From assembly GCA_006226555.1 (NCBI GenBank), contig SBGS01000135.1, positions 1-5,401 of the forward strand: a stretch of DNA of 5,401 nt, given 5' to 3'. The notes beneath the pieces were generated by a model that saw only the letters and a program-made list of their open reading frames with translations, made no database searches and was not told where the DNA came from. The stretch is from Bacteroidota bacterium (GTDB taxonomy: Bacteria > Bacteroidota > Bacteroidia > Flavobacteriales_D > Crocinitomicaceae). Both the position numbers and the translations under genes were made by a program. This document shows, piece after piece, positions 1 to 5,401 of the stretch; the first letter of the stretch is position 1; the number at the start of each line of letters is the position of its first letter.

Positions 1-54
1 TTGGTTTAATGAATTATGCTTTTTATTTCGCCTCTGTGGTTATAACTTAGCGAA

Positions 55-615
55 ATGAGATGCCTTATATTTCTTTTCTTCTGTAATATTTCTTTCGCTC
101 AGGATATTGAGACTTTCAATAATGAGCGTAAAGATCTGGACAAAAAGTTAATGTTAACTCTTGGGACATGGGCAACGGCAAATATCGCAGTTGGGACTTA
201 TGGATGGATCTCAAGTGAAGAAAGTGAGTCGAGGTACTTTCATATGTCCAATACTTTATGGAATACCGTAAATCTGGGTTTGGCTATTCCCGGATATATT
301 CAAGCAAAAAAAGTGGATGCGATCGTTGATCGAAATTTGGTATTGGATCAGCAGCGTAAAACAGAACGCATATTTTTGATCAACAGCGGTCTTGATGTAG
401 GTTATATATGTGCCGGTCTTCTATTGTCTGGTTCGGAAAACTACAAGTTAAGTGGAGTAGGAAAAAGCCTTGTTCTCCAGGGTGGATTTCTATTTGCATT
501 CGACCTATCTGCGTATGCATTGCATAGAAGGCATGTGAAGCGATCAGGAATAATTCAAGGAGTGCAGTTTTATGGTCAGCCTTATGGCGTGGGATGCACA
601 ATAAGATTCAATTAA
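55..615 (+). CDS. DUF6992-like exported/membrane protein of unknown function
   Basis: A 186-residue protein. It begins with a short hydrophobic segment ending in a signal-peptidase-like SFA|QD site (cleavage near residue 15). Four further hydrophobic stretches follow at about residues 32-51, 66-84, 106-124 and 135-158, so it may be a small polytopic inner-membrane protein. Recognisable blocks are FNNERKDLDKK (21-31), the GTWATANI/GYIQAKK region (37-86), INSGLDVGYICAGL (109-122) and a GKSLVLQGGFLFAFD block followed by ALHRRH (136-160). This order fits my memory of DUF6992, a Bacteroidota family without known function; the name is from recollection. The ATG at 55 is preceded by an in-frame stop at 43-45, so no longer start is likely. 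It converges on the minus-strand cluster, and its stop overlaps the last gene of that cluster by 8 bases. No role is proposed. Confidence 0.82.
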   Translation: MRCLIFLFFCNISFAQDIETFNNERKDLDKKLMLTLGTWATANIAVGTYGWISSEESESRYFHMSNTLWNTVNLGLAIPGYIQAKKVDAIVDRNLVLDQQRKTERIFLINSGLDVGYICAGLLLSGSENYKLSGVGKSLVLQGGFLFAFDLSAYALHRRHVKRSGIIQGVQFYGQPYGVGCTIRFN

Positions 616-757
616 TTTGACCAGTGCTCCTACGATTTCTCCTGCATCTTTCGCCGCAGTATTTGACATTTTCCCAATTCTTCTTCCATTTCTTGCGCCA
701 TTCCATCGGTCTCCCACAATTCTGACATGTTTTAATGGGCAGGTTTTCCTTCGTCAT
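608..757 (-). CDS. DUF2256-family small zinc-finger protein
   Basis: A 49-residue protein starting MTKENLPIKTC. It contains the four-cysteine pattern CQNC (11-14) and CGERC (34-38) around a basic, tryptophan-rich middle, RPMEWRKKWKKNWENVKYC (16-34). This is the signature of DUF2256, a short family often found beside photolyase/cryptochrome genes. The cysteines very probably bind one zinc ion, and the Lys/Arg/Trp core with the RRNRR tail is compatible with nucleic-acid binding, which is inference. The frame is open back to an ATG at 799, but the ATG at 757 gives the usual family length and N-terminus, so I chose it. The gene overlaps the 3' end of the flavin reductase gene by 26 bases in another frame, and it is the last gene of the cluster. 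Its stop codon overlaps the convergent gene on the other strand. Confidence 0.87.
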   Translation of the reverse strand: MTKENLPIKTCQNCGRPMEWRKKWKKNWENVKYCGERCRRNRRSTGQIN

Positions 758-1430
758 ATTGTTTGATATTAAAATCAGGTAGTTCATTGACACGCGCATA
801 AGGATAAGATTGCATACGTTTCAAGCTGTAATAGCTGTTCAAGCCACCGATGCCAACATCAAATAAATGATCCAGTCTCAAGTAACCTTTATCATCCAAT
901 GCATCTTCAGGGAGAAATAATTCAATGATTTCACCTATGATCAACCTGGTTCCGTTTTGAGGAATGTAGTGTTCATCAATATATTTCAACCCGATTTTTA
1001 CCTTGCTTTCAGCCACAAATGGAGCAGGGAATTCATGTGTAAATTCTTCGGTTAAACCTACTCTTTCAAATTCTGAGACACCTCGATCAAACTTAGCTGA
1101 TGTATAATGCGCTCTTTCTATGAAAGACTGATGAATATGATTGATAGTAAAATAGCCTGTTTCACGTATGTTCACATATGTATCACGTATGACATCAGCA
1201 TTTGGTCTAAGAATAAACCCTAAAAGGGCCGGATCACTTCCGAGGTGCACTACAGAACTCACAATACTCAGATTTGAACCATATTGGGAAGACCTTGTTC
1301 CAATTAGATTGGCGGGTTTTATTCCGGTGATTGCATTTATCAAATTCAATCTACGAACCCGATTCATTTGTTTCAGAGATTCTTTATTAAAGTGCATCGT
1401 ATTATGATTTTTGTTTGACATGTTTTTCAA
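732..1430 (-). CDS. flavin reductase family protein (FMN-binding split barrel)
   Basis: A 232-residue protein of the flavin reductase-like split-barrel superfamily. These proteins bind FMN and commonly use NAD(P)H to reduce free flavin; the exact substrate cannot be read from sequence. Visible signatures are KPANLIGTRSSQYGSNLSIV (38-57, flavin-phosphate side of the barrel), SDPALLGFILRP (65-76), RETGYFTINHI (89-99), RAHYTSAKFDRGVSEFERVG (106-125), and a C-terminal GIGGLNSYYSLKR (193-205) typical of a Bacteroidota subgroup. Starts at Met1 (1430), Met4 (1421) or Met12 (1397) are all possible; homologues I recall begin near the MHF at Met12, so the first 11 residues may not be translated. It lies 17 bases downstream of the photolyase-like gene on the same strand. 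A plausible but unproven role is keeping flavin reduced for the neighbouring photolyase, which needs FADH-. Confidence 0.9.
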   Translation of the reverse strand: MKNMSNKNHNTMHFNKESLKQMNRVRRLNLINAITGIKPANLIGTRSSQYGSNLSIVSSVVHLGSDPALLGFILRPNADVIRDTYVNIRETGYFTINHIHQSFIERAHYTSAKFDRGVSEFERVGLTEEFTHEFPAPFVAESKVKIGLKYIDEHYIPQNGTRLIIGEIIELFLPEDALDDKGYLRLDHLFDVGIGGLNSYYSLKRMQSYPYARVNELPDFNIKQYDEGKPAH

Positions 1431-1447
1431 GAATTTTCAGATCACGA

Positions 1448-2563
1448 TTAAGCCAAACTAAATTGATCTGTTTTTTCATATTTCTCTATTAGTCTCTTCT
1501 TGACTTTTTTCCAATAATTGAAGAAAGATCCAGAGGCTTCGATATCAGGAGCTAGCCATTCCCTTTCATCTTCTATCCCGGAATAGTTCATATTCAGAGG
1601 GTGTTCCTTGTATACAAATTCCATATCCGGAAAATGTTGTTTCAAGGAGTCGAATTCTCCTGTATAAATCTGGATACCATCAATGTTCTGCGATAATGCT
1701 TTAACAAAGTTGATCGTTCTGTCCGACACCGGGTACTTATCGAAGATCGAGGTTTCAAGTATCAGAACTCTGTTTAACAATTCTTCTTTTCTCCAGTTTG
1801 GGTCGAGGTTATACATGTTATAAAGTGCGGTCTTGATATTGAGGTTCAAAGCGGGTAATTCCGTTTTTGGCAGGAATGTCTCCAGATCTCGATATGTTTT
1901 TCCCTTCAGTAATTGAGGGATATCCCTTTTAGACTGAAGTTCCTCATATGAGTGATCAAGAAATGTGTGTTTGTCATTCGTGTAGCAATGACGATTGATG
2001 TTTTCTTGATTTACGTAGTATCTCCGATCGTTGAATGTCCCGGCTACCCATTGCCAGCTTAAGGCATTGGATGCCCAGTCTGCATCGAGTAGGTAATAGT
2101 ACATCCATTTCGCACCGGAATACCAATCCGAAAGAGCAATTTGACAATGGATCGAGGCGATGTACATACGCACGTGATTGTGTATATACCCACATGAATA
2201 GAGTGTGTTCACTCCATCGTCAATTCCTCGAATTCCCGTTTTGCCCTCAACGATCGACTTAATGAGTCCGGTTTGAATATGATATCCCGATCCCACTATG
2301 TTTTTATCGATTGCTGATCCGCGATTTTTCCATATCTGTTGCCAGTAATCTCTCCAGGCCAGCTCTTGATAGAACTTTTCGAATTTCTCTATCAAATAAC
2401 CCTTTGAAATCAGCTCTTCTGCAAATTGACGTGTGGATATAACTCCGCGCGCAATGTATGGTGATAGTTTTGATACGTTTCCATCAATAAAATTCCTGGT
2501 CTCCCCATATCCCGCAGGGGAGTAAGAGCGCATACAGGTCACTATTTCATGATAGTCAATCAA
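1448..2563 (-). CDS. photolyase/cryptochrome-family protein with inverted domain order (NewPHL-like)
   Basis: A 371-residue FAD-domain protein. Photolyase motifs run KLSPYIARGVIS (32-43), ELAWRDYWQQIW (67-78), TGIRGIDDGV then GYIHNHVRMYIAS (109-137), DWYSGAKWMYYYLLDADW (146-163) and ASNALSWQWVAGTFNDRRY (164-182). Together they form the FAD pocket and the tryptophan-rich electron-transfer region. The N-terminal Rossmann antenna domain of ordinary photolyases is absent: the FAD domain starts almost at residue 1. An alpha/beta-looking segment follows instead (about 258-371, with VLILETSIFDKYPVSDRT and GIQIYTGEF). This order and length match the NewPHL class, bacterial photolyases reported to repair cyclobutane pyrimidine dimers in single-stranded DNA. 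The start is TTG at 2563; its TTGA overlaps the upstream stop, and an in-frame stop lies at 2576-2578. The alternative ATG at 2533 would lose ten residues. Repair, rather than photoreception, is inferred from family knowledge. Confidence 0.9.
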   Translation of the reverse strand: MIDYHEIVTCMRSYSPAGYGETRNFIDGNVSKLSPYIARGVISTRQFAEELISKGYLIEKFEKFYQELAWRDYWQQIWKNRGSAIDKNIVGSGYHIQTGLIKSIVEGKTGIRGIDDGVNTLYSCGYIHNHVRMYIASIHCQIALSDWYSGAKWMYYYLLDADWASNALSWQWVAGTFNDRRYYVNQENINRHCYTNDKHTFLDHSYEELQSKRDIPQLLKGKTYRDLETFLPKTELPALNLNIKTALYNMYNLDPNWRKEELLNRVLILETSIFDKYPVSDRTINFVKALSQNIDGIQIYTGEFDSLKQHFPDMEFVYKEHPLNMNYSGIEDEREWLAPDIEASGSFFNYWKKVKKRLIEKYEKTDQFSLA

Positions 2564-2829
2564 CGTTTGGAAATTTTATTGTTGCTTATTGATTTTTGTC
2601 GTGAACATTTAAATCTGTTTATTTCGGAAGATCGAATAGCCAAATGCTTTTTACCTCGTCCTTGGGTCACGCGTCTTCTCCACCGCTTAAAAGATGAAGT
2701 CTTTAGTTCGGAGCGCATCAAATGGATCACATCGGATTCAGTGAGACCAAACTGGTAAGAGATTGCTTCGAAAGGTGTTCGATCTTCCCAGGCCATTTCA
2801 ATTATTCGATCTGTTTCTTGGGCGTTCAT
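2560..2829 (-). CDS. DUF2805/TIGR03643-like small helix-turn-helix protein
   Basis: An 89-residue basic protein. Residues 5-44 (ETDRIIEMAWEDRTPFEAIS, then QFGLTESDVIHLMR) have the look of a sigma-region-4-like helix-turn-helix. The core SELKTSSFKRWRRRVTQGR (40-58) and a lysine/arginine-rich tail (KKHLAIR, NRFKCSRQK, ISKR) follow. The pattern matches DUF2805/TIGR03643, an uncharacterised bacterial family. A DNA- or RNA-binding role is likely from charge and fold, but the target is unknown. The gene starts 2 bases after the stop of the 55-residue gene, and its TGA stop shares bases with the TTG start of the photolyase-like gene, which suggests translational coupling. It could regulate the cluster or act as a nucleic-acid-binding accessory to repair; the sequence does not decide between these. 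Confidence 0.86.
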   Translation of the reverse strand: MNAQETDRIIEMAWEDRTPFEAISYQFGLTESDVIHLMRSELKTSSFKRWRRRVTQGRGKKHLAIRSSEINRFKCSRQKSISNNKISKR

Positions 2830-2831
2830 TT

Positions 2832-2999
2832 TTATCTTTTAAGTAAAGCAGCAATTTCCGCAGAGATCTTTTCAGCTTCAGCGATCAGCCTATCGCTTTC
2901 CTTTCGATTAACAGTAGATAATTCCTTTGCCTTGGAAAGTAGCTGCATGTATTTTGTTTCAAGCTTTTCGAGATCTGATTTTCGTCTGAATAGTTTCAT
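2832..2999 (-). CDS. Lacal_2735/DUF6435-like 55-residue protein
   Basis: A short gene encoding 55 residues, starting MKLFRRKSDLEKLETKYMQL and ending EISAEIAALLKR-like (exact end: KISAEIAALLKR). The positively charged start (KLFRRK), the KYMQLLSKAKELSTVNRKES stretch (16-35) and the DRLIAEAEKI helix (36-45) match the Lacal_2735/DUF6435 pattern I remember: Phe-Lys/Arg-rich start, K-Y-x-x-L-L-x-x-A, LS-x-x-NR-x-x-SD, then an Ala/Glu-rich helix. The whole protein should form two amphipathic helices, perhaps a helical hairpin or short coiled coil. Function is unknown. It sits 3 bases after the SDR gene stop and 2 bases before the DUF2805-like gene, filling the interval exactly in an otherwise gapless cluster, which supports it being real. 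It is short enough to be missed by length-filtered gene calling. Confidence 0.83.
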   Translation of the reverse strand: MKLFRRKSDLEKLETKYMQLLSKAKELSTVNRKESDRLIAEAEKISAEIAALLKR

Positions 3000-3002
3000 G
3001 TC

Positions 3003-3701
3003 TTATTTTTTTAGTGATGAAATTCCGCCGTCTACGTTAAATATTTGTCCCGTGATCCAGCTTGATTGATCCGACAGGAGGAAGCTTACCATGGCGGAAA
3101 TATCCTGGGACTCTCCAATCCTTCCCATGGGGTGTCGCTTACCATTGGCTTCTCTCTTTTCATCTGTGTTTACTAAGTTTTCTGCCAAAGGAGTATTTGT
3201 TAGCGAAGGAGCAATCGCGTTTACACGAATATTTGGAGATAGCTCGGCAGCAAGAGATTTTGTCATTCCCTCAACCGCACCTTTTGAAATACCCACCTGT
3301 AAATGATAAGGAAAACCAAGTCCAGCGGCTACGCTTGAAAACAACACGATCGATGCTTCCGGACTTTTTTTAAAAAATGAAGAAACCTCTTTAATTACCT
3401 TGTGAGCTCCTAATACATTAAGACGAATGTCTTGTATTAACTCTTCTTCGGTAAATCTGTTGTAGGGTTTAAGGGATATACTTCCCGGACAGTAGACCAT
3501 TCCATCGAGCTTATCAATACCTTCAAGATTCAAAGGATCATATCCCATAACGTCATACGAAAGAGTACTCAGATTTGGATGTTGACTGGTGATCTCATTT
3601 TTATGATAGGTGGCGATAACGCGATCCCCATTTCTGATTAAACGTTCGATAGTAGATGCACCGATTCCACTTGATCCACCAATGACAAGATAGGTTTTCA
3701 T
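3003..3701 (-). CDS. SDR-family oxidoreductase-like protein lacking the catalytic tyrosine
   Basis: A 232-residue protein of classical short-chain dehydrogenase length. The nucleotide-binding loop is GGSSGIG (8-14), the NNAG-equivalent is CPGS (71-74), the structural Asn is N95 in LNVLGAH, the catalytic-serine strand is LFSSVA (120-125), and the C-terminal part carries NIRVNAIAPS (157-166), RHPMGRIGE (189-197) and SSWITGQIFNVDGG (213-226). The lysine of the YxxxK motif is K140 in VGISKGAVEG, but the position four residues before it is Val136, not Tyr; the nearest tyrosine is Tyr132. The usual proton-relay chemistry therefore looks absent or altered, while NAD(P)H binding should persist. A similar replacement occurs, as I recall, in SDRs next to photolyase genes. 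It is the first gene of the minus-strand cluster and has an ATG start with no clear ribosome binding site. Substrate unknown. Confidence 0.9.
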   Translation of the reverse strand: MKTYLVIGGSSGIGASTIERLIRNGDRVIATYHKNEITSQHPNLSTLSYDVMGYDPLNLEGIDKLDGMVYCPGSISLKPYNRFTEEELIQDIRLNVLGAHKVIKEVSSFFKKSPEASIVLFSSVAAGLGFPYHLQVGISKGAVEGMTKSLAAELSPNIRVNAIAPSLTNTPLAENLVNTDEKREANGKRHPMGRIGESQDISAMVSFLLSDQSSWITGQIFNVDGGISSLKK

Positions 3702-3874
3702 TTTTTTCTTTTAAAGTTACAATGTTTAACGAAAAGAAAAAAAGATTAAACAAAAAAATGTTAATGAAGTCTTCCAATTCGAAAGGGATGAATAAGAAGT
3801 GCAGATAATTCATGAATAATTACGATTGTATCCAGATATTGTTTAAATTGTATTGCGCACTATACCAATGCTTT
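3702..3874. promoter_or_regulatory. divergent intergenic region, probable promoters for both flanking genes
   Basis: This 173-base stretch separates the starts of the minus-strand cluster and the plus-strand secreted-protein gene, so it should hold both promoters. It is very AT-rich, with A-tracts at about 3734-3743 and 3752-3758. For the cluster, a TAACTTTA (minus strand, about 3712-3719) resembles the Bacteroidota -7 element TAnnTTTG, but no well-spaced -33 TTTG is found and the leader would be almost nil. For the plus-strand gene, TAAATTG at 3844-3850 is a weak -7 candidate, again with poor upstream spacing. No operator-like palindrome was recognised. The assignment rests on position. Confidence 0.35.
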
Positions 3875-5401
3875 ATGAAAGCTCTGCTAAAACACATATT
3901 ACCGATCGTGGTAATATTCATCTCATTTGGAACTGTAAAGTCTCAAACTGCTATTTGGGTGGAGGATTTTGATGATGGTGGAGGGGGAAGATGGGTATTA
4001 GAGAATGCCCCAGGTTCAAAAACAAATCCTACTCCCGGTGGAATTGTAGGTTTAACATATGGAACAAATGCTGCGGTAGCTCATGACAATTTTGTAATAA
4101 ACGATCGGAATACGCCTGAACTGAATGGCAACGTTAGTGTTGGGGCAACAATGTCTGCTCAAGGTCAATTTGTTCGTGGAAGACACTATGCTTGTTCTGC
4201 ACCAAGTAATTTGCCCAATCCATTTGTGAATGGCGCACAACCCGGACCAAATCAGAGTTTACATATAACTGCCTATCCAACTTGTGGTACTTTACTTTAT
4301 GGCGGAACACCTCAATCCGATGATTGGAACTGTATTTCAGATCCTGATAATGGGGATATTCAGACGCAAACGGAGCAGATTGCTTATTTGAATCAAAATA
4401 TTGATGCATCCGGAAAGTGTAATTTGTTTTTCACGGCAGATTTTTTCCTTGGTGGTGACAGTGATGGAATTAAATCTCATGGTACTCTTTTATACAGTAC
4501 CGATGCCGGCGTCACCTGGAAGATTTTGGAGGATAATCTTAGTAGCTGTTCACCTTTTTTAGCCGGAACATGTAACAATTGGTTTCGCAGGTCATTCGCT
4601 TTTCCAGCAGACGCAGATAATCAAAATGACCTTAGGGTAGCAGTGCGATGGTACGATGATGGTGACATTCAAAACACAGGTGATTATGCATTGGGAGCAA
4701 GTTTTAATATCGATAATATTATCATTTCTGCTTGCGATGCACCAGTACCTATGTTTACGGTAGATCACACATCTGGATGTAAAAACGAAACTTTTGTTTT
4801 TTCTGATGAAACACCGACCACGTCAAGCTTGTATCAAAACTGTATGTCCTTTGTTGCCTCTGGTTGTGAGGTCTCGAGCTGGACTTGGAGTATTTCCCCT
4901 GCGACATTCGTTTTCGTTAATGGTACAAATGCGAATAGTCAACATCCGGAAGTTCAATTCACGTCAAATGGTACTTATTCGGTTTCATTGACAGCTGGGA
5001 ATTGTGCTGGTACAAATCTAACGACACAATCCAATCTTATTACCATCTCAAACTGTCCGCCAAGTGCAAATTTTACGGCTAATCAACTAGCAGCATGTGC
5101 TGATCCGGCGAGTGCTTTAGACACCGTTTATTTTACGGACTTGAGTAATCCCGGTCCAGTAGCAATTGCAACATGGTCATGGAATTTCACTCCTGGAACA
5201 GTGACTTTCGTAAACGGTACCAGTGCTTCTGACCAGAATATAGCAGTAACGTTTGATACTCCGGGATCATACGAAGTTGAATTGACTGTAAGTAATTCTG
5301 AAGGCTCGGATACCGAAACGAAAACAGCCTTTATAGAAGCGTTGGATTGCAACTGCGGCGGAGGTGGAGGAGGTGGAAGTCCGATTACGATCTGGTCGGA
5401 G
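3875..5401 (+). CDS. large secreted PKD-domain protein, N-terminal part (runs off window end)
   Basis: An open frame from ATG at 3875 encodes 509 residues with no stop before the window ends. A signal peptide is clear: MKALLKHI, a hydrophobic run through residue 20, and a probable cut at VKS|QT (23/24). Residues 24-286 form a beta-rich, probably jelly-roll-like module opening with AIWVEDFDDGGGG, carrying an Asp-box-like YSTDAGVTW (207-215) and closing with FNIDNIIIS (277-285). Two PKD-like domains follow, about 287-393 (SSWTWSISP, NGTYSVSLTA) and 395-490 (ATWSWNFTPG, PGSYEVELTV). Then comes CNC, seven glycines (495-501) and SPITIWSE, which resembles the module start again. Fifteen cysteines suggest disulfides and an extracellular location. 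This architecture is typical of giant Bacteroidota surface or adhesion proteins exported by type IX secretion; the sorting domain would lie beyond the window. Ligand unknown. Confidence 0.9.
   Translation, partial: MKALLKHILPIVVIFISFGTVKSQTAIWVEDFDDGGGGRWVLENAPGSKTNPTPGGIVGLTYGTNAAVAHDNFVINDRNTPELNGNVSVGATMSAQGQFVRGRHYACSAPSNLPNPFVNGAQPGPNQSLHITAYPTCGTLLYGGTPQSDDWNCISDPDNGDIQTQTEQIAYLNQNIDASGKCNLFFTADFFLGGDSDGIKSHGTLLYSTDAGVTWKILEDNLSSCSPFLAGTCNNWFRRSFAFPADADNQNDLRVAVRWYDDGDIQNTGDYALGASFNIDNIIISACDAPVPMFTVDHTSGCKNETFVFSDETPTTSSLYQNCMSFVASGCEVSSWTWSISPATFVFVNGTNANSQHPEVQFTSNGTYSVSLTAGNCAGTNLTTQSNLITISNCPPSANFTANQLAACADPASALDTVYFTDLSNPGPVAIATWSWNFTPGTVTFVNGTSASDQNIAVTFDTPGSYEVELTVSNSEGSDTETKTAFIEALDCNCGGGGGGGSPITIWSE
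4733..5344 (+). repeat. tandem pair of PKD-like domains within the secreted protein
   Basis: Two adjacent segments of the secreted protein align at protein level. SSWTWSISPATFVFVNGTNA (334-353) matches ATWSWNFTPGTVTFVNGTSA (432-451), and FTSNGTYSVSLTA (362-374) matches FDTPGSYEVELTV (460-472). Each unit is about 96-107 residues, and its start is marked by CDAPVPMFT or CPPSANFT. The WxW and G-x-Y-x-V-x-L-T patterns are those of PKD domains, immunoglobulin-like folds that space or display modules on extracellular proteins. The copies have diverged at the DNA level, so this is an old duplication, not a recent one. Confidence 0.7.

Noticed and set aside
1..54. End of a preceding gene or promoter for the DUF6992-like gene
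   Set aside because: All that is seen is TATAAC/TAACTTAG around 41-50 without a matching upstream element, and stops are frequent; too little sequence to support a feature.
758..799. Upstream extension of the DUF2256 frame to an ATG at 799
   Set aside because: The added 14 residues would lie deeper inside the flavin reductase gene and do not resemble the family N-terminus; the ATG at 757 gives the usual length.
1168..1407. Plus-strand open frame of 79 codons
   Set aside because: It lies opposite the well-supported flavin reductase gene and its translation shows no family pattern.
2722..3373. Several plus-strand open frames opposite the SDR and small cluster genes
   Set aside because: They overlap minus-strand genes with clear motifs, and their translations look like antisense shadows (Phe/Ser/Leu-rich, no domains).
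3734..3758. A-rich runs in the divergent region as a terminator
   Set aside because: No GC-rich hairpin precedes them and they lie between two gene starts, so a terminator is not expected there.
3708..3760. Possible Bacteroidota promoter (TTTG plus TAnnTTTG) upstream of the SDR gene
   Set aside because: TAACTTTA is one mismatch from the -7 element, but the only TTTG lies about 31 bases upstream instead of about 20, so it was left as a weak candidate in the intergenic entry.
4052..4409. Minus-strand open frames within the secreted-protein region
   Set aside because: The plus-strand frame there is continuous with a signal peptide and PKD domains; the antisense frames are short and featureless.

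Overview
The window looks like chromosomal DNA of a Bacteroidota bacterium, probably a marine or aquatic flavobacterium. The base composition is AT-leaning, no clear Shine-Dalgarno sites are seen, and several proteins match families I know mainly from that phylum: a DUF6992-like membrane protein, a Lacal_2735/DUF6435-like small protein, and a large secreted PKD-repeat protein of the kind often exported by type IX secretion. The assignment rests on protein flavour, not on a marker gene.

Layout: (1) 55-615, plus strand, is a small exported or membrane protein resembling DUF6992. (2) 608-3701, minus strand, is a very compact six-gene cluster read right to left: an SDR-family protein without the catalytic tyrosine, a 55-residue Lacal_2735/DUF6435-like protein, a DUF2805/TIGR03643-like helix-turn-helix protein, a photolyase-family protein with inverted domain order (FAD domain first, as in the NewPHL class), a flavin reductase-like FMN-binding protein, and a DUF2256 zinc-finger protein. 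Gaps are -4 to 17 bases inside the cluster, apart from a 26-base overlap at its distal end. (3) 3702-3874 is a divergent intergenic region. (4) From 3875 to the window end, plus strand, an open frame encodes the first 509 residues of a large secreted protein: signal peptide, a beta-rich N-terminal module, two PKD-like domains, a polyglycine linker, and what looks like the first residues of a second copy of the N-terminal module.

The biologically interesting part is the minus-strand cluster. Photolyases need fully reduced FAD and light; the cluster pairs an inverted-topology photolyase homologue with a putative flavin reductase, a dinucleotide-binding fold without its normal catalytic residue, and three tiny conserved proteins of unknown function, two of them with plausible nucleic-acid-binding features. 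The tight packing and apparent translational coupling suggest they are made together as a light-dependent DNA-repair (or light-sensing) module. The joint function is inferred; the individual family assignments come from motifs visible in the translations. No tRNA, rRNA, CRISPR array, insertion sequence or phage gene was seen.
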